Source of the DNA: Candidatus Aminicenantota bacterium
Lineage (GTDB): Bacteria; Acidobacteriota; Aminicenantia; S016-38
Assembly: GCA_026991555.1 (NCBI GenBank)
Contig: JALXBI010000098.1
Location: 1 to 43,008 of the forward strand
Reading direction: 5' to 3'
DNA length: 43,008 bases
The notes under the pieces were generated by a model, which saw only the letters and a list, made by a program, of their open reading frames with translations, was not told the origin of the DNA and did not search any database. The translations under genes were made by a program, and so were the position numbers. This document shows, one piece after another, positions 32,940 through 40,351 of this stretch; position 1 is the first letter of the stretch, and the number at the start of each line of letters is the position of its first letter.

Positions 32940-33877
32940 TTTTCCTCCTTTAGGGTTTTTTCAAGGCTTCCCCTGACCCCGTTTACCTCCCTCTCAATGG
33001 AGGGGATGACCTTAACCGCATTGTTTAAGTGTTTAGAAAGGAGATTTACCCCCTCGTCAATCCTGTCAAGGTGGGAAAGGGCGGATTTTATGTAGCCCTT
33101 AAGCCTGTCCACATTTTCCAGCATGGCATAGGCTTCGGAAAAGGAAAGGGCTATGGAAAGGATGGCCAGAATGGAGTATGGGCCTGCCAGGATAACCCTC
33201 CTGTAATGGGCATAGTCCCAGAGGTCGTTCTTTTCACCGAAGGGGTCCTTAGGGGAGGCAACAGTGGAGAACATGCTTTCCGAGGGAAGGAAAAGGACGG
33301 CAAAATCAGTGGTTAAGTCCTGTTTTATGTATTTGGAGGAGATTTTGTCAATTTCCTCCTTTAACCTTCTCTTAATCTCCTTCCAATCCTCCTTGCTGCC
33401 GGTTTCCTGAAACCTTTTCCAGGCTTCCCTGGGAAATTTGGAATCTATGGGCAAAAACTTCTTCCCCACCTTCACCACGAAGTCCACCCTTTCCTGGGAG
33501 CTCCCTAAGTTTTTCTGCTTTTCCCAGAGTTTATGGTCAAGGGTCTGGGCCAAAATGGCCTCCAAGAGGAATTCCCCCATCTGTCCCCTTTCCCTGGAGG
33601 AGAGGAAAATATCCTTCATGCTTTCGGTGAGCTCCACTGCCCTGCGGGTCAGAAGGGAAAGGTTTTCTAAGGTAAGAAGGGCCTGGGTGGTGTTTTCCCG
33701 CAAAACGCTGAGGCCCTCTCCCAAGCGCAGGTCCGAGGACCTTAGGCCCTCCCGCAGGGGAAGGATTTCCCGGAGAAACTCCTCCTTTAACTTGCTCTGC
33801 CTGGAGGTCCAGAGGAAAATCATCACCAGGAGAAGCAGAATAATCACCACCAGCAGGCCAATAACCACATACAACAT
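32936..33877 (-). CDS. rmuC: RmuC-family DNA recombination-limiting protein
   Basis: 313 aa from the ATG at 33877, which places the single N-terminal membrane helix (MLYVVIGLLVVIILLLLVMI) at the start as in other RmuC proteins; the frame extends to an ATG at 33928, adding 17 residues and nearly touching the RAYT-type repeat. Neither start has a convincing SD. The helical region is followed by the RmuC core: GQMGEFLLEAILAQTLDHKL, RVDFVVKVGKKFLPIDSKFP, DFAVLFLPSESMFSTVASPK and YRRVILAGPYSILAILSIAL. RmuC limits inversions at short inverted repeats and has a nuclease-like core. First gene of the seven-gene operon. Confidence 0.88.
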   Translation of the reverse strand: MLYVVIGLLVVIILLLLVMIFLWTSRQSKLKEEFLREILPLREGLRSSDLRLGEGLSVLRENTTQALLTLENLSLLTRRAVELTESMKDIFLSSRERGQMGEFLLEAILAQTLDHKLWEKQKNLGSSQERVDFVVKVGKKFLPIDSKFPREAWKRFQETGSKEDWKEIKRRLKEEIDKISSKYIKQDLTTDFAVLFLPSESMFSTVASPKDPFGEKNDLWDYAHYRRVILAGPYSILAILSIALSFSEAYAMLENVDRLKGYIKSALSHLDRIDEGVNLLSKHLNNAVKVIPSIEREVNGVRGSLEKTLKEEK

Positions 33878-33930
33878 CAGGAAAATTCTACCCCAAAACC
33901 CTCCCTCCTCCAATCTCCTCTCTTCCATTC

Positions 33931-33949
33931 TTAGGGACAGACCCTTTTT
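33931..33949 (+). repeat. RAYT-associated repeat, left copy 1
   Basis: TTAGGGACAGACCCTTTTT; identical to the reverse complement of the right copy at 35111-35129. It lies 3 nt from the longest possible rmuC start codon. Confidence 0.85.
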
Positions 33950-33952
33950 ATT

Positions 33953-33981
33953 GGGCTAAACCTCACGTGACTAAATAGCCC
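33953..33981. repeat. 29-nt hairpin between the two left repeats
   Basis: GGGCTA (33953-33958) pairs with TAGCCC (33976-33981), and the interior contains the self-complementary octamer TCACGTGA (33963-33970). It sits between two direct copies of GGGACAGACCC, giving a composite layout like a BIME. Confidence 0.6.
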
Positions 33982-34000
33982 AGGAAAAGATTCAGCATTT

Positions 34001-34015
34001 TTAGGGACAGACCCT
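34001..34015 (+). repeat. RAYT-associated repeat, left copy 2
   Basis: TTAGGGACAGACCCT in direct orientation relative to the copy 70 bp upstream, followed by ATTTTTT. Confidence 0.8.
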
Positions 34016-34325
34016 ATTTTTTCCTGCTCCATTATCTGCTACTCAGCAGTAATATTCTGCTTGTTCTTTTTTACTGGGAATAAAGCCTTTCTACTTTCGG
34101 CTTTCTCCCCTCTCCCGCTTCCCCTCACCTAATGGATGCCTATCTTCTTTGCTTAAGGGCAAAGGAATTGACAGACAAAAGCCTGGGACTTACCCTCATA
34201 GACAAAGATGGCAGAATTCACCTGTAATTCCCCTTGCCTTTTTACCGTGATCAGAGAAGCAAACAGAATTACCTCTCTGCCTCGGAGTCGTTCCTGCATG
34301 CAAAGACCCTCTGCCTAAAACCCTC

Positions 34326-35096
34326 TTACCCTATGGCCTCATCTTCCCTTGTCTTTATCCTTCGTCTGAAGGGAAGAGCCTCAAGCCTTTTCCTTACGAA
34401 CGCCTCACTGCCATAGAAATATCCCCTCCCTCTGTAAAACCACAACTGCTGCGACAACTCGTGCTGGCGAACCTTCTCCTCAAAACTGCGAAGAAAATCT
34501 CGGTAATACCCACTCTCCAGACCCAGAGCTTCCTCAATACCCAAAAGCCAACCCCCGGCCCGGTGCCTCAGGCTGCTCCAGGGATAGTCTCCCAGCTTCT
34601 TCTCAAGGCCTGCCTTAAGAGGATTCAGTTCCACATAGGCGCTCACTACAGCAGCATGAACTCCCTCCTCAACCACAACACTGCGAAACCGGTCAAAATA
34701 AACCTTACCCCTGGTCTTTTCCTGGCGGTTATACCACTGGGCAAAACGCTGGTTGAGCTCCTTCATAAAACGGGAAATGTCCAGAAGGGCTTGCCTCCAG
34801 TAAGAGCCAGGGCGGGAAAAAACAACCCCGGCAGGGTAAAGCCGAAGAGCACGGCTTTGGGCCTCAGCCTCACTCAAAGAAGCAGGGCAGGGAACGTAAA
34901 CCAGAAGGTGAATGTGGTTGTCCATGATGGCGAAGGAGATAATCTTTATGGCAAAAACAGAAGCTAAGCGTTGTAGAAGGGAAAGTAGATACTCCTTGTG
35001 GTGAGGGCGCAGATAGGCAAGAGCAGGATGAAGATGAGCCATAAGATGGTAGTAGGCGGGACAGTGGCCTTTCTGGTAAAGGCGGGCTAATCTCAT
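34326..35096 (-). CDS. REP-associated tyrosine transposase (Y1_Tnp / IS200-like HUH)
   Basis: 256 aa. The HUH metal motif is in AIMDNHIHLLVYVP; the usual downstream helix with the nucleophilic Tyr is RFAQWYNRQEKTRG, followed by YFDRFRSVVVE, the typical RAYT replacement of IS200 TnpA sequence. AYVELNPLKAGL and YPWSSLRHRAGG are family hallmarks. RAYTs cut and join single-stranded REP-like sequences and are usually single-copy, domesticated genes. Only this gene lies between the flanking repeats. Upstream the sequence reads TATAAT, six bases, then ATG, with no SD, which suggests leaderless expression. Intact, with no frameshift. Confidence 0.9.
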   Translation of the reverse strand: MRLARLYQKGHCPAYYHLMAHLHPALAYLRPHHKEYLLSLLQRLASVFAIKIISFAIMDNHIHLLVYVPCPASLSEAEAQSRALRLYPAGVVFSRPGSYWRQALLDISRFMKELNQRFAQWYNRQEKTRGKVYFDRFRSVVVEEGVHAAVVSAYVELNPLKAGLEKKLGDYPWSSLRHRAGGWLLGIEEALGLESGYYRDFLRSFEEKVRQHELSQQLWFYRGRGYFYGSEAFVRKRLEALPFRRRIKTREDEAIG

Positions 35097-35102
35097 GGGG
35101 GA

Positions 35103-35108
35103 ATTATA
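35103..35108 (-). promoter_or_regulatory. -10 element of the RAYT gene (leaderless type)
   Basis: Consensus TATAAT on the minus strand with exactly 6 nt to the ATG at 35096. No recognisable -35 at 16-18 nt; that region is occupied by the right repeat. Confidence 0.5.
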
Positions 35109-35110
35109 GC

Positions 35111-35129
35111 AAAAAGGGTCTGTCCCTAA
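35111..35129 (-). repeat. RAYT-associated repeat, right (inverted) copy
   Basis: AAAAAGGGTCTGTCCCTAA, exact reverse complement of the left copy at 33931-33949. It lies just upstream of the transposase -10 element. Confidence 0.85.
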
Positions 35130-35141
35130 AAGTGGGGGGAT

Positions 35142-35171
35142 AAAAAAATGCCCGCCCCAGCCGGGGCGGGC
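35142..35171 (-). terminator. Rho-independent terminator of the TonB-dependent receptor gene
   Basis: Minus strand: perfect 9-bp stem GCCCGCCCC/GGGGCGGGC with a 4-nt loop (GGCT), followed by A and seven T. It starts 20 nt after the receptor stop codon. This is the clearest terminator in the window. Confidence 0.93.
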
Positions 35172-35190
35172 GGAATTTATATGCGGGGGC

Positions 35191-38019
35191 TTAGAACTCG
35201 AACCTTATACCGAACTCGAAGACGGTGGGGTTGAGAATCTTTTGGACCTCCATGTAGTTGGAAGCGTTCATCCTGGGCTCCTTCTTCAGAGCCATGTTGT
35301 TGTTGGTGATGTTGAATCCGTCGATGGAGAAGTAGAGCCTTCCCATGTTGGCAATTTCCCACTTCTTCTCGAGCCTGAGGTTGAGAATCCAGAAGGTGGG
35401 CAGCCTGGTGTCTCCGAACTTTCCGTAATAAACCTTCACGCTTCCAAGGCCCATGCCCCTGTCAGCGACGTACCAGTACCTGGGAATTACATATCCCTCA
35501 CGGGCAACCAGGGTGAAGGAGATGTTGAAGTCATAGGGAAGCTGATAGAGACCGGAGGCCTTGAACATCCAGCGGGAGTTCACATATATTCCCCGAACTC
35601 CGGAGCCCCTGGACTCAGGAGCCACCACTCCACCGTCAAAGAAATCCTTGTTGGTGGGGTCAAAGTATTCGTCTTCCCAGTGCTGCCTCCAGTCGTCGTA
35701 GGTGAAGGAAGCATTGAGCATCCACCTGTTGGAGAGCCTCTTGTTGATGATGAACTGTATGGCTTTATAGTCGGTGTGATACTTATCGTGATTGGTTCTG
35801 TATCTTGCAGCGGGTTTGTAATAGGAGAGGGTGTAGTAATACTTATCAATCTCAGGGATATATCCGGCAACAACCCAGTCGTCCTTGGACTCAAGAACCA
35901 GAGGGTTCTTGCTCTTTATGTACATATCCCAGGTCTGGTTGACAACCCTTCTGTAAATTGCCTGGACGGAAACCGCCAGGTTGGGCATTAATTCCCTTTC
36001 TATGGAGGCTATGGCCTCGTATGTGTACGGGCTGTGATAATTGGGGTCAAACATGTTGGGGCTTTCGGTGGCAGTGGGATTGGCTGGGTCAAAGCCTCCA
36101 TACCATATAGCCCAGCTCAGATTGGGATAGCCGAGAAGTTCGTCCTCAGTTACCACACCGTCTCCGTTGGCATCAATCCAGATGTAGGCGATATACCTAA
36201 TATTTATGGGGTTTACGAAGTAGGCCCTGTTGATTCCGCCCTGGGAACCATACCTGGCAAGGGCCAGTTTGAACAGGGTTTTGGAATCGCCGGTTATGTC
36301 ATATACGAGGTTGAGCCTGGGGGAGAACATCTTCCAGTCAGGTTTCACATCTGCGCCGGCGAAGTCCAGATCAGGAATGTAATCCCTCATAATCTCGGCG
36401 CCCTTGACGGTTCCGGGATTAAGTTTGTTGGTTTCAATGTCGTAACGGAGACCCAGGTTGATGGTGAGCCTTCCGTAGTTCATTATGTCCTGAATATAGG
36501 CGGAATATCTGTCATATTTGGCTTCAATGTAACCAACGGAGTTGGCCTCTGCAACCCAGAAGTCCGGACCGAACTTGTAGAGAATGGTTCCGCCGTGTGG
36601 CCAGGTGGTGGTAGTGGTGATTATGGCATCTAAGTATTCAATTCCGAACTTGAATTCGTGGTCACCGCCCAGGAAGGATTCCTTGAAGTAGTCTCCCCTG
36701 AGCACTATGTTCCACTGGTTCCTGTCGGTTTTGTAATCAAGGAAGGAACCCCTCACATAGAATTTGGGATAGAACTCAAAGATGGTATAAGGTTCAAGCC
36801 CAGCCTTGGGAGCCAGGTGGAACCCTCCGTTGGTAAAGATAGCCTTGAAGTTGAGCATGAGGTTGCCGAAGAAGTGCTCACTTTCAGCCTTCCATATGTA
36901 TCCGGGTCCGGTCTGATTCCAGGTGGTCTCCGGAGCCTGCTGGGTTGCACCGTAGGCGGTCCTTCCCCATTTCTTCTTGTTGTCGTATTCCACGAAGAAC
37001 TCAGCCCTATGCTTGGAGCCCAGCTGGAAGTTTATCTTTCCGTATCCGCTCTCAAGCCAGGTGTCATCGGAGGTTCCGGCCATTGTATAGGTCCCGATGT
37101 CCTGAACACCCCAGCTTACATAGAACCAGAGCCTGTCCTTAATTATTGGGCCACCGAAGTTAGCACCGTAGTGGTAGATGGTCCTGACTTTGTTTCCCTT
37201 ATAACCTTTGGCTTTCAGGTCATCGGGGACATTGTCCCTCTGCCACCTTTCGTCCTCACCGAAGAGGTAGAAGAGTCCACTCATTTTGTTTCCGCCGCGG
37301 CGGGTTATGAAGTTCAGGTGGATTCCTCCAGTCATATACTCAATGTCAGCAGCGCCGATGGTGACATTGAATTCCTCGTAGCCCATCATGTTCAGGTAAG
37401 CAGGAGCAGCACCGATGGCAGCGGGGTCGGTGATGTTAGCACCGTCAACGTTCCAGGTGGACTGGCCCTGTCCAACACCGTGTCCGGTGTAGGAAGACTG
37501 CTGTCCACCCTCATTTCCTCCTACGTCTTCACGGTCTACCAGGACTCCAGGGGCCAGTTCTAAGAAGACCCAGGGGTTCCTGGAGGTGGGGAGTTCTTCC
37601 AGGGATTCCTTGGTTATGTTAACTCCTACCTGAGCTTTCCTGGTGTCCACCACAGGAGCTGCAGCGGTGACGGTAACCTCTTCCTTGATGGTTCCTTCTT
37701 GCATTTTGAGGACGATGTTCACATCAGCACCGGCTACTACCCTTATTCCCTTCCTCACCACGGTCTTAAATCCCTGGAGCTCTGCTTTAATGGTGTAGGT
37801 TCCAGGGGGAAGGGAGAGGAACCTGAAGTTACCCTCGGCAGAGGAGATAGCCGTAATGGGAGCTATCTTCTCTCCGGTGAGGGTAATAGCCACTCCGGGA
37901 AGGGGCTGTCCGCTGGTGGCGTCCAATACCTTCCCGTAGATGTTTCCGGTCCTCACCTGACCCATGACCGGTAAGGCCACAAGGGTCAAAAGTGCGACCA
38001 GAATCACAAATTTTCGCAT
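35191..38019 (-). CDS. Oar-like TonB-dependent receptor with N-terminal carboxypeptidase-regulatory domain
   Basis: 942 aa from the ATG at 38019, set by SD AGGAGG 5 nt upstream. Signal peptide at about 1-20 (ending LPVMGQ). Residues of about 25-110 form a carboxypeptidase-regulatory beta domain (GNIYGKVLDATSGQPLPGVA, LPPGTYTIKAELQGFKTVV), then a plug domain (GVNITKESLEELPTSRNPWV, WNVDGANITD) and a large aromatic-rich barrel ending FEFGIRFEF with a terminal Phe for BAM recognition. This OmpA/Oar-type architecture is strongly expanded in Acidobacteriota and relatives. It probably takes up large substrates or acts in adhesion; ligand unknown. Monocistronic, with its own terminator. Confidence 0.93.
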   Translation of the reverse strand: MRKFVILVALLTLVALPVMGQVRTGNIYGKVLDATSGQPLPGVAITLTGEKIAPITAISSAEGNFRFLSLPPGTYTIKAELQGFKTVVRKGIRVVAGADVNIVLKMQEGTIKEEVTVTAAAPVVDTRKAQVGVNITKESLEELPTSRNPWVFLELAPGVLVDREDVGGNEGGQQSSYTGHGVGQGQSTWNVDGANITDPAAIGAAPAYLNMMGYEEFNVTIGAADIEYMTGGIHLNFITRRGGNKMSGLFYLFGEDERWQRDNVPDDLKAKGYKGNKVRTIYHYGANFGGPIIKDRLWFYVSWGVQDIGTYTMAGTSDDTWLESGYGKINFQLGSKHRAEFFVEYDNKKKWGRTAYGATQQAPETTWNQTGPGYIWKAESEHFFGNLMLNFKAIFTNGGFHLAPKAGLEPYTIFEFYPKFYVRGSFLDYKTDRNQWNIVLRGDYFKESFLGGDHEFKFGIEYLDAIITTTTTWPHGGTILYKFGPDFWVAEANSVGYIEAKYDRYSAYIQDIMNYGRLTINLGLRYDIETNKLNPGTVKGAEIMRDYIPDLDFAGADVKPDWKMFSPRLNLVYDITGDSKTLFKLALARYGSQGGINRAYFVNPINIRYIAYIWIDANGDGVVTEDELLGYPNLSWAIWYGGFDPANPTATESPNMFDPNYHSPYTYEAIASIERELMPNLAVSVQAIYRRVVNQTWDMYIKSKNPLVLESKDDWVVAGYIPEIDKYYYTLSYYKPAARYRTNHDKYHTDYKAIQFIINKRLSNRWMLNASFTYDDWRQHWEDEYFDPTNKDFFDGGVVAPESRGSGVRGIYVNSRWMFKASGLYQLPYDFNISFTLVAREGYVIPRYWYVADRGMGLGSVKVYYGKFGDTRLPTFWILNLRLEKKWEIANMGRLYFSIDGFNITNNNMALKKEPRMNASNYMEVQKILNPTVFEFGIRFEF

Positions 38020-38140
38020 ACTCACCTCCTAACAAGGTTTTTTCATTAAGGAAGAAGCAAAATTTATGCCATTTTCCTGGTCCGGATGCTCCTTATAATA
38101 AGCCAGGCATTTCGTAAAGGAGGTCATTCTTAATTTCTTA

Positions 38141-38167
38141 ATTCAAAATTTTGAATCAAGAACTTGA
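38141..38167. promoter_or_regulatory. Two adjoining inverted repeats between the receptor and hyp genes
   Basis: ATTCAAAATTTTGAAT (38141-38156) is a perfect 16-bp palindrome. It shares its last base with TCAAG-AA-CTTGA (38156-38167). They lie 14-52 bp upstream of the hypF -10 element in the 173-bp divergent intergenic region, so they may control either side. Confidence 0.5.
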
Positions 38168-38180
38168 ATTTTCCCCGTGT

Positions 38181-38186
38181 TAAAAT
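38181..38186 (+). promoter_or_regulatory. -10 element of the hyp operon (leaderless type)
   Basis: TAAAAT followed by exactly 6 nt and the ATG at 38193, so the predicted transcript start coincides with the start codon. No clear -35 at 16-18 nt; the upstream inverted repeats may recruit an activator. Confidence 0.5.
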
Positions 38187-38192
38187 AGGGTC

Positions 38193-39278
38193 ATGGACAG
38201 AGCGGAAATTGAGGTTCCCTGGAAGCTGCTTCCTTCACTGGCTCTGGGAGCGGACATGAAGAGGAGTTTTGCCTTAGGAGGGGACAATAAAACCCTCCTT
38301 TTCTTCTCAAGGGTTCCCCTTTCCTCCTTGGAGGATTCCCGGGATTACAGGGAATTTATAATCCAGCAGATGAAGGAGAGGAATTTCGTCCCAGAAAGGA
38401 TAATCGCAGACCTTCATCCCCTATATTTTTCCTCCTCCTTAGCCGAAGAATTTGAAGGTCAAATTGTGAAGGTGCAGCACCACAAGGCCCACATAGGGGC
38501 AGTATTGGGAGAGTATGGGTTAAGCGAGGGTGTCATCGGGGTTTCCATGGACGGGACCGGTTACGGGGAGGATGGGGCAATATGGGGAGGGGAATTTTTC
38601 ACGGGAAATTACAGGGGGCTGGAAAGGACAGGGCACATAAGGTATTTTTTCCTTCAGGGGGGGAACTCCTCGGCTAAGGAGACCTGGAGACCTGCCCTGA
38701 GCATTCTCCGTCTTTTTTCAGAGCGCAAGGCTGTGGAGGTGGCAGAGAGGCTCGGGCCTAAGGCTATGCTTGTTTTAAAGGCCATAAGGGCAGGGGTGGG
38801 CATTGCCAGGACCTCCAGTGCAGGGAGGCTTTTTGACGCAGCCTCCTTTCTCATTCTGGGGATAAGGGAGAATACCTACGAGGCGGAGGGTCCCATTTCC
38901 TTAGAGAAGGCTGCAAGTAAGCGCAAGGAAGGCAGAGCCTATCCCTTTGAGGTGAGGGAGGAGGAAGGGGAATTGCTTCTGGACCCTGTGCCTGCTTTTT
39001 CGGCCATGGTGGAAGAGGAGGCCCCGCCTGAGGAGAAGGCCTTTTCCTTCCATTTGGGGTTTGCCTTAGGGATTGTGGATATGGTAAAAGCTCTTTCTTC
39101 AAGGACCGGGATAAAGAAGGTGGCCCTGAGCGGAGGGGTTTTCCAGAACAGGCTGCTTCTGGGACTTCTTCTGGGAAGACTCAGGGAAGAAGGGTTTGAG
39201 GCGCTGGTTCCCAGGAGGGTTCCTTCCCACGACGGGGGGATTGCCCTGGGACAGATTGTTCTGGGAGGTCTGAGTTGA
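38193..39278 (+). CDS. hypF: HypF C-terminal (Kae1-like carbamoyltransferase) domain as a separate protein
   Basis: 361 aa, about half of normal HypF (around 750). It begins with PWKLLPSLALGADMKRSFAL, the entry of the Kae1-like domain, and has the metal-binding VQHHKAHIGAVLGEYGL, nucleotide-binding GVSMDGTGYGEDGAIWGGEF, and ALSGGVFQNRLLL...HDGGIALGQ. The acylphosphatase, zinc-finger and YrdC domains are absent, and the upstream DNA is a normal intergenic region rather than a broken gene. HypF makes the carbamoyl group for the CN ligands of [NiFe]-hydrogenase by transferring it to HypE. The missing steps would have to be done by a separate protein elsewhere. 4-nt overlap with hypD. Confidence 0.87.
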   Translation: MDRAEIEVPWKLLPSLALGADMKRSFALGGDNKTLLFFSRVPLSSLEDSRDYREFIIQQMKERNFVPERIIADLHPLYFSSSLAEEFEGQIVKVQHHKAHIGAVLGEYGLSEGVIGVSMDGTGYGEDGAIWGGEFFTGNYRGLERTGHIRYFFLQGGNSSAKETWRPALSILRLFSERKAVEVAERLGPKAMLVLKAIRAGVGIARTSSAGRLFDAASFLILGIRENTYEAEGPISLEKAASKRKEGRAYPFEVREEEGELLLDPVPAFSAMVEEEAPPEEKAFSFHLGFALGIVDMVKALSSRTGIKKVALSGGVFQNRLLLGLLLGRLREEGFEALVPRRVPSHDGGIALGQIVLGGLS

Positions 39279-40351
39279 CGGATTTTTTAAAGGACTTTAG
39301 GTCTGCAGGGCTTTTAAACGAACTCAGGGAAAGGCTCAGGGGGATGAAATTTAAAAAAGAAATCAAAATTATGGAGGTTTGCGGGACCCACACCATGCAA
39401 ATTCACCGCTTCGGTATCCACCAGATGCTCCCAGAGGGAGTAAAGCTCATTTCAGGGCCTGGATGTCCTGTTTGCGTAACCCCCAACGAATACATAGATT
39501 TTGCTGTGGAACTGGCCAGGGCAGGATATACCGTGGCCACCTTCGGGGACATGATAAGGGTCCCGGGGAGTTATTCCAGCCTTGAAAAGGTGAGGGCAGA
39601 GGGAGGGGATGTGAGGGTTGTCTATTCTCCCATGGATGCCTACGAAATGGCGAAGGAGGGTGGAAAAACTGTGGTATTTCTGGCCATAGGTTTTGAAACC
39701 ACCGCCCCTTCCATTGCCGCAACCCTTTTAAGGGCGGAGGCCGAAGGGGTGAAGAATTTTTATGTGCTTCCCGGGGGAAAACTGGTTCCCCCTGCCCTTC
39801 GGGCCCTCTCGGCGGACCCGGAGCTTAGAATTTCCGGATATCTACTTCCCGGACATGTGAGCGTCATCCTGGGAAGGAAGGACTATCTTTTCCTTAAGGA
39901 GCTGGGAATTCCCGGGGTTATTTCGGGATTTGAGCCTGTGGACATTCTCCAGTCCATCATCCTTCTTCTCGGTCTTATTAAAGAAGAGAAGGCCGAGGTG
40001 GTGAACAATTATCCCAGGGCAGTCAGGGAGGAAGGAAATCCTAAGGCCAAGGGGATGATGTGGGAGGTTTTCAGGGAAGGGGACAGCCGATGGAGGGGGC
40101 TTGACCTTATTCCGAAAAGCGGGTTATTTTTAAGGGAAAAATACATGGGAAGGGACGGTTTCAAGGCATTTGACATAAGCCCGCCGGAGCCAAAAGAAAA
40201 TCCGGCGTGCCGGTGTGGGGATGTTCTAAAGGGACTTATAAATCCTCCGGAATGTCCCCTTTTCCGGACGGTTTGCACCCCGGAAAATCCCATAGGTCCC
40301 TGCATGGTATCATCGGAGGGAAGCTGCAGTGCGTGGTACAAATTCGGATAA
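39275..40351 (+). CDS. hypD: Hydrogenase maturation protein HypD
   Basis: 358 aa. It starts at a TTG with GGAGG 6 nt upstream, giving the family-typical DFLKDFRSAGLLNEL; the first ATG is far inside. Conserved motifs: MEVCGTHTMQIHRFGIH (Cys36), ISGPGCPVCVTPNEYID (Cys64, Cys67), TTAPSIAATL, and the C-terminal [4Fe-4S] Cys set beginning CRCGDVLKG and including PECPLF and GPCMVSSEGSC. HypD with HypC carries the Fe(CN)2CO unit for [NiFe]-hydrogenase. No hypC lies between hypF and hypD here, since they overlap by 4 nt. Confidence 0.96.
   Translation: MTDFLKDFRSAGLLNELRERLRGMKFKKEIKIMEVCGTHTMQIHRFGIHQMLPEGVKLISGPGCPVCVTPNEYIDFAVELARAGYTVATFGDMIRVPGSYSSLEKVRAEGGDVRVVYSPMDAYEMAKEGGKTVVFLAIGFETTAPSIAATLLRAEAEGVKNFYVLPGGKLVPPALRALSADPELRISGYLLPGHVSVILGRKDYLFLKELGIPGVISGFEPVDILQSIILLLGLIKEEKAEVVNNYPRAVREEGNPKAKGMMWEVFREGDSRWRGLDLIPKSGLFLREKYMGRDGFKAFDISPPEPKENPACRCGDVLKGLINPPECPLFRTVCTPENPIGPCMVSSEGSCSAWYKFG

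Larger units (their letters stand above)
33931..35129. mobile_element. REP-associated tyrosine transposase (RAYT) unit
   Basis: The 19-bp sequence TTAGGGACAGACCCTTTTT at 33931-33949 recurs inverted and identical at 35111-35129, enclosing one Y1-type transposase gene. A second left copy (34001-34015) and a 29-nt hairpin (33953-33981) lie between. This matches single-copy RAYT genes with flanking REP-like sequences rather than a classical IS. No target-site duplication was recognised. The stretch 34016-34325 contains no gene that I can support. Confidence 0.8.

Noticed and set aside
34016-34325. Additional gene in the 310-bp stretch left of the transposase
   Set aside because: A plus-strand frame of about 60 codons begins at 34234 but runs into the transposase gene and has no SD or motif.
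33931-35129. Classical IS200/IS605 element with tnpB
   Set aside because: No tnpB is present; the transposase and flanking repeats fit a RAYT unit.
35242-35991. 249-codon plus-strand open frame
   Set aside because: Antisense shadow of the same receptor gene, produced by its biased codon use.
36658-37563. 301-codon plus-strand open frame
   Set aside because: Antisense to the Oar-like receptor gene, which has signal peptide, domains, SD and terminator; the antisense frame has no recognisable motif.
39260-39290. A hypC gene between hypF and hypD
   Set aside because: The two genes overlap by 4 nt, leaving no space.
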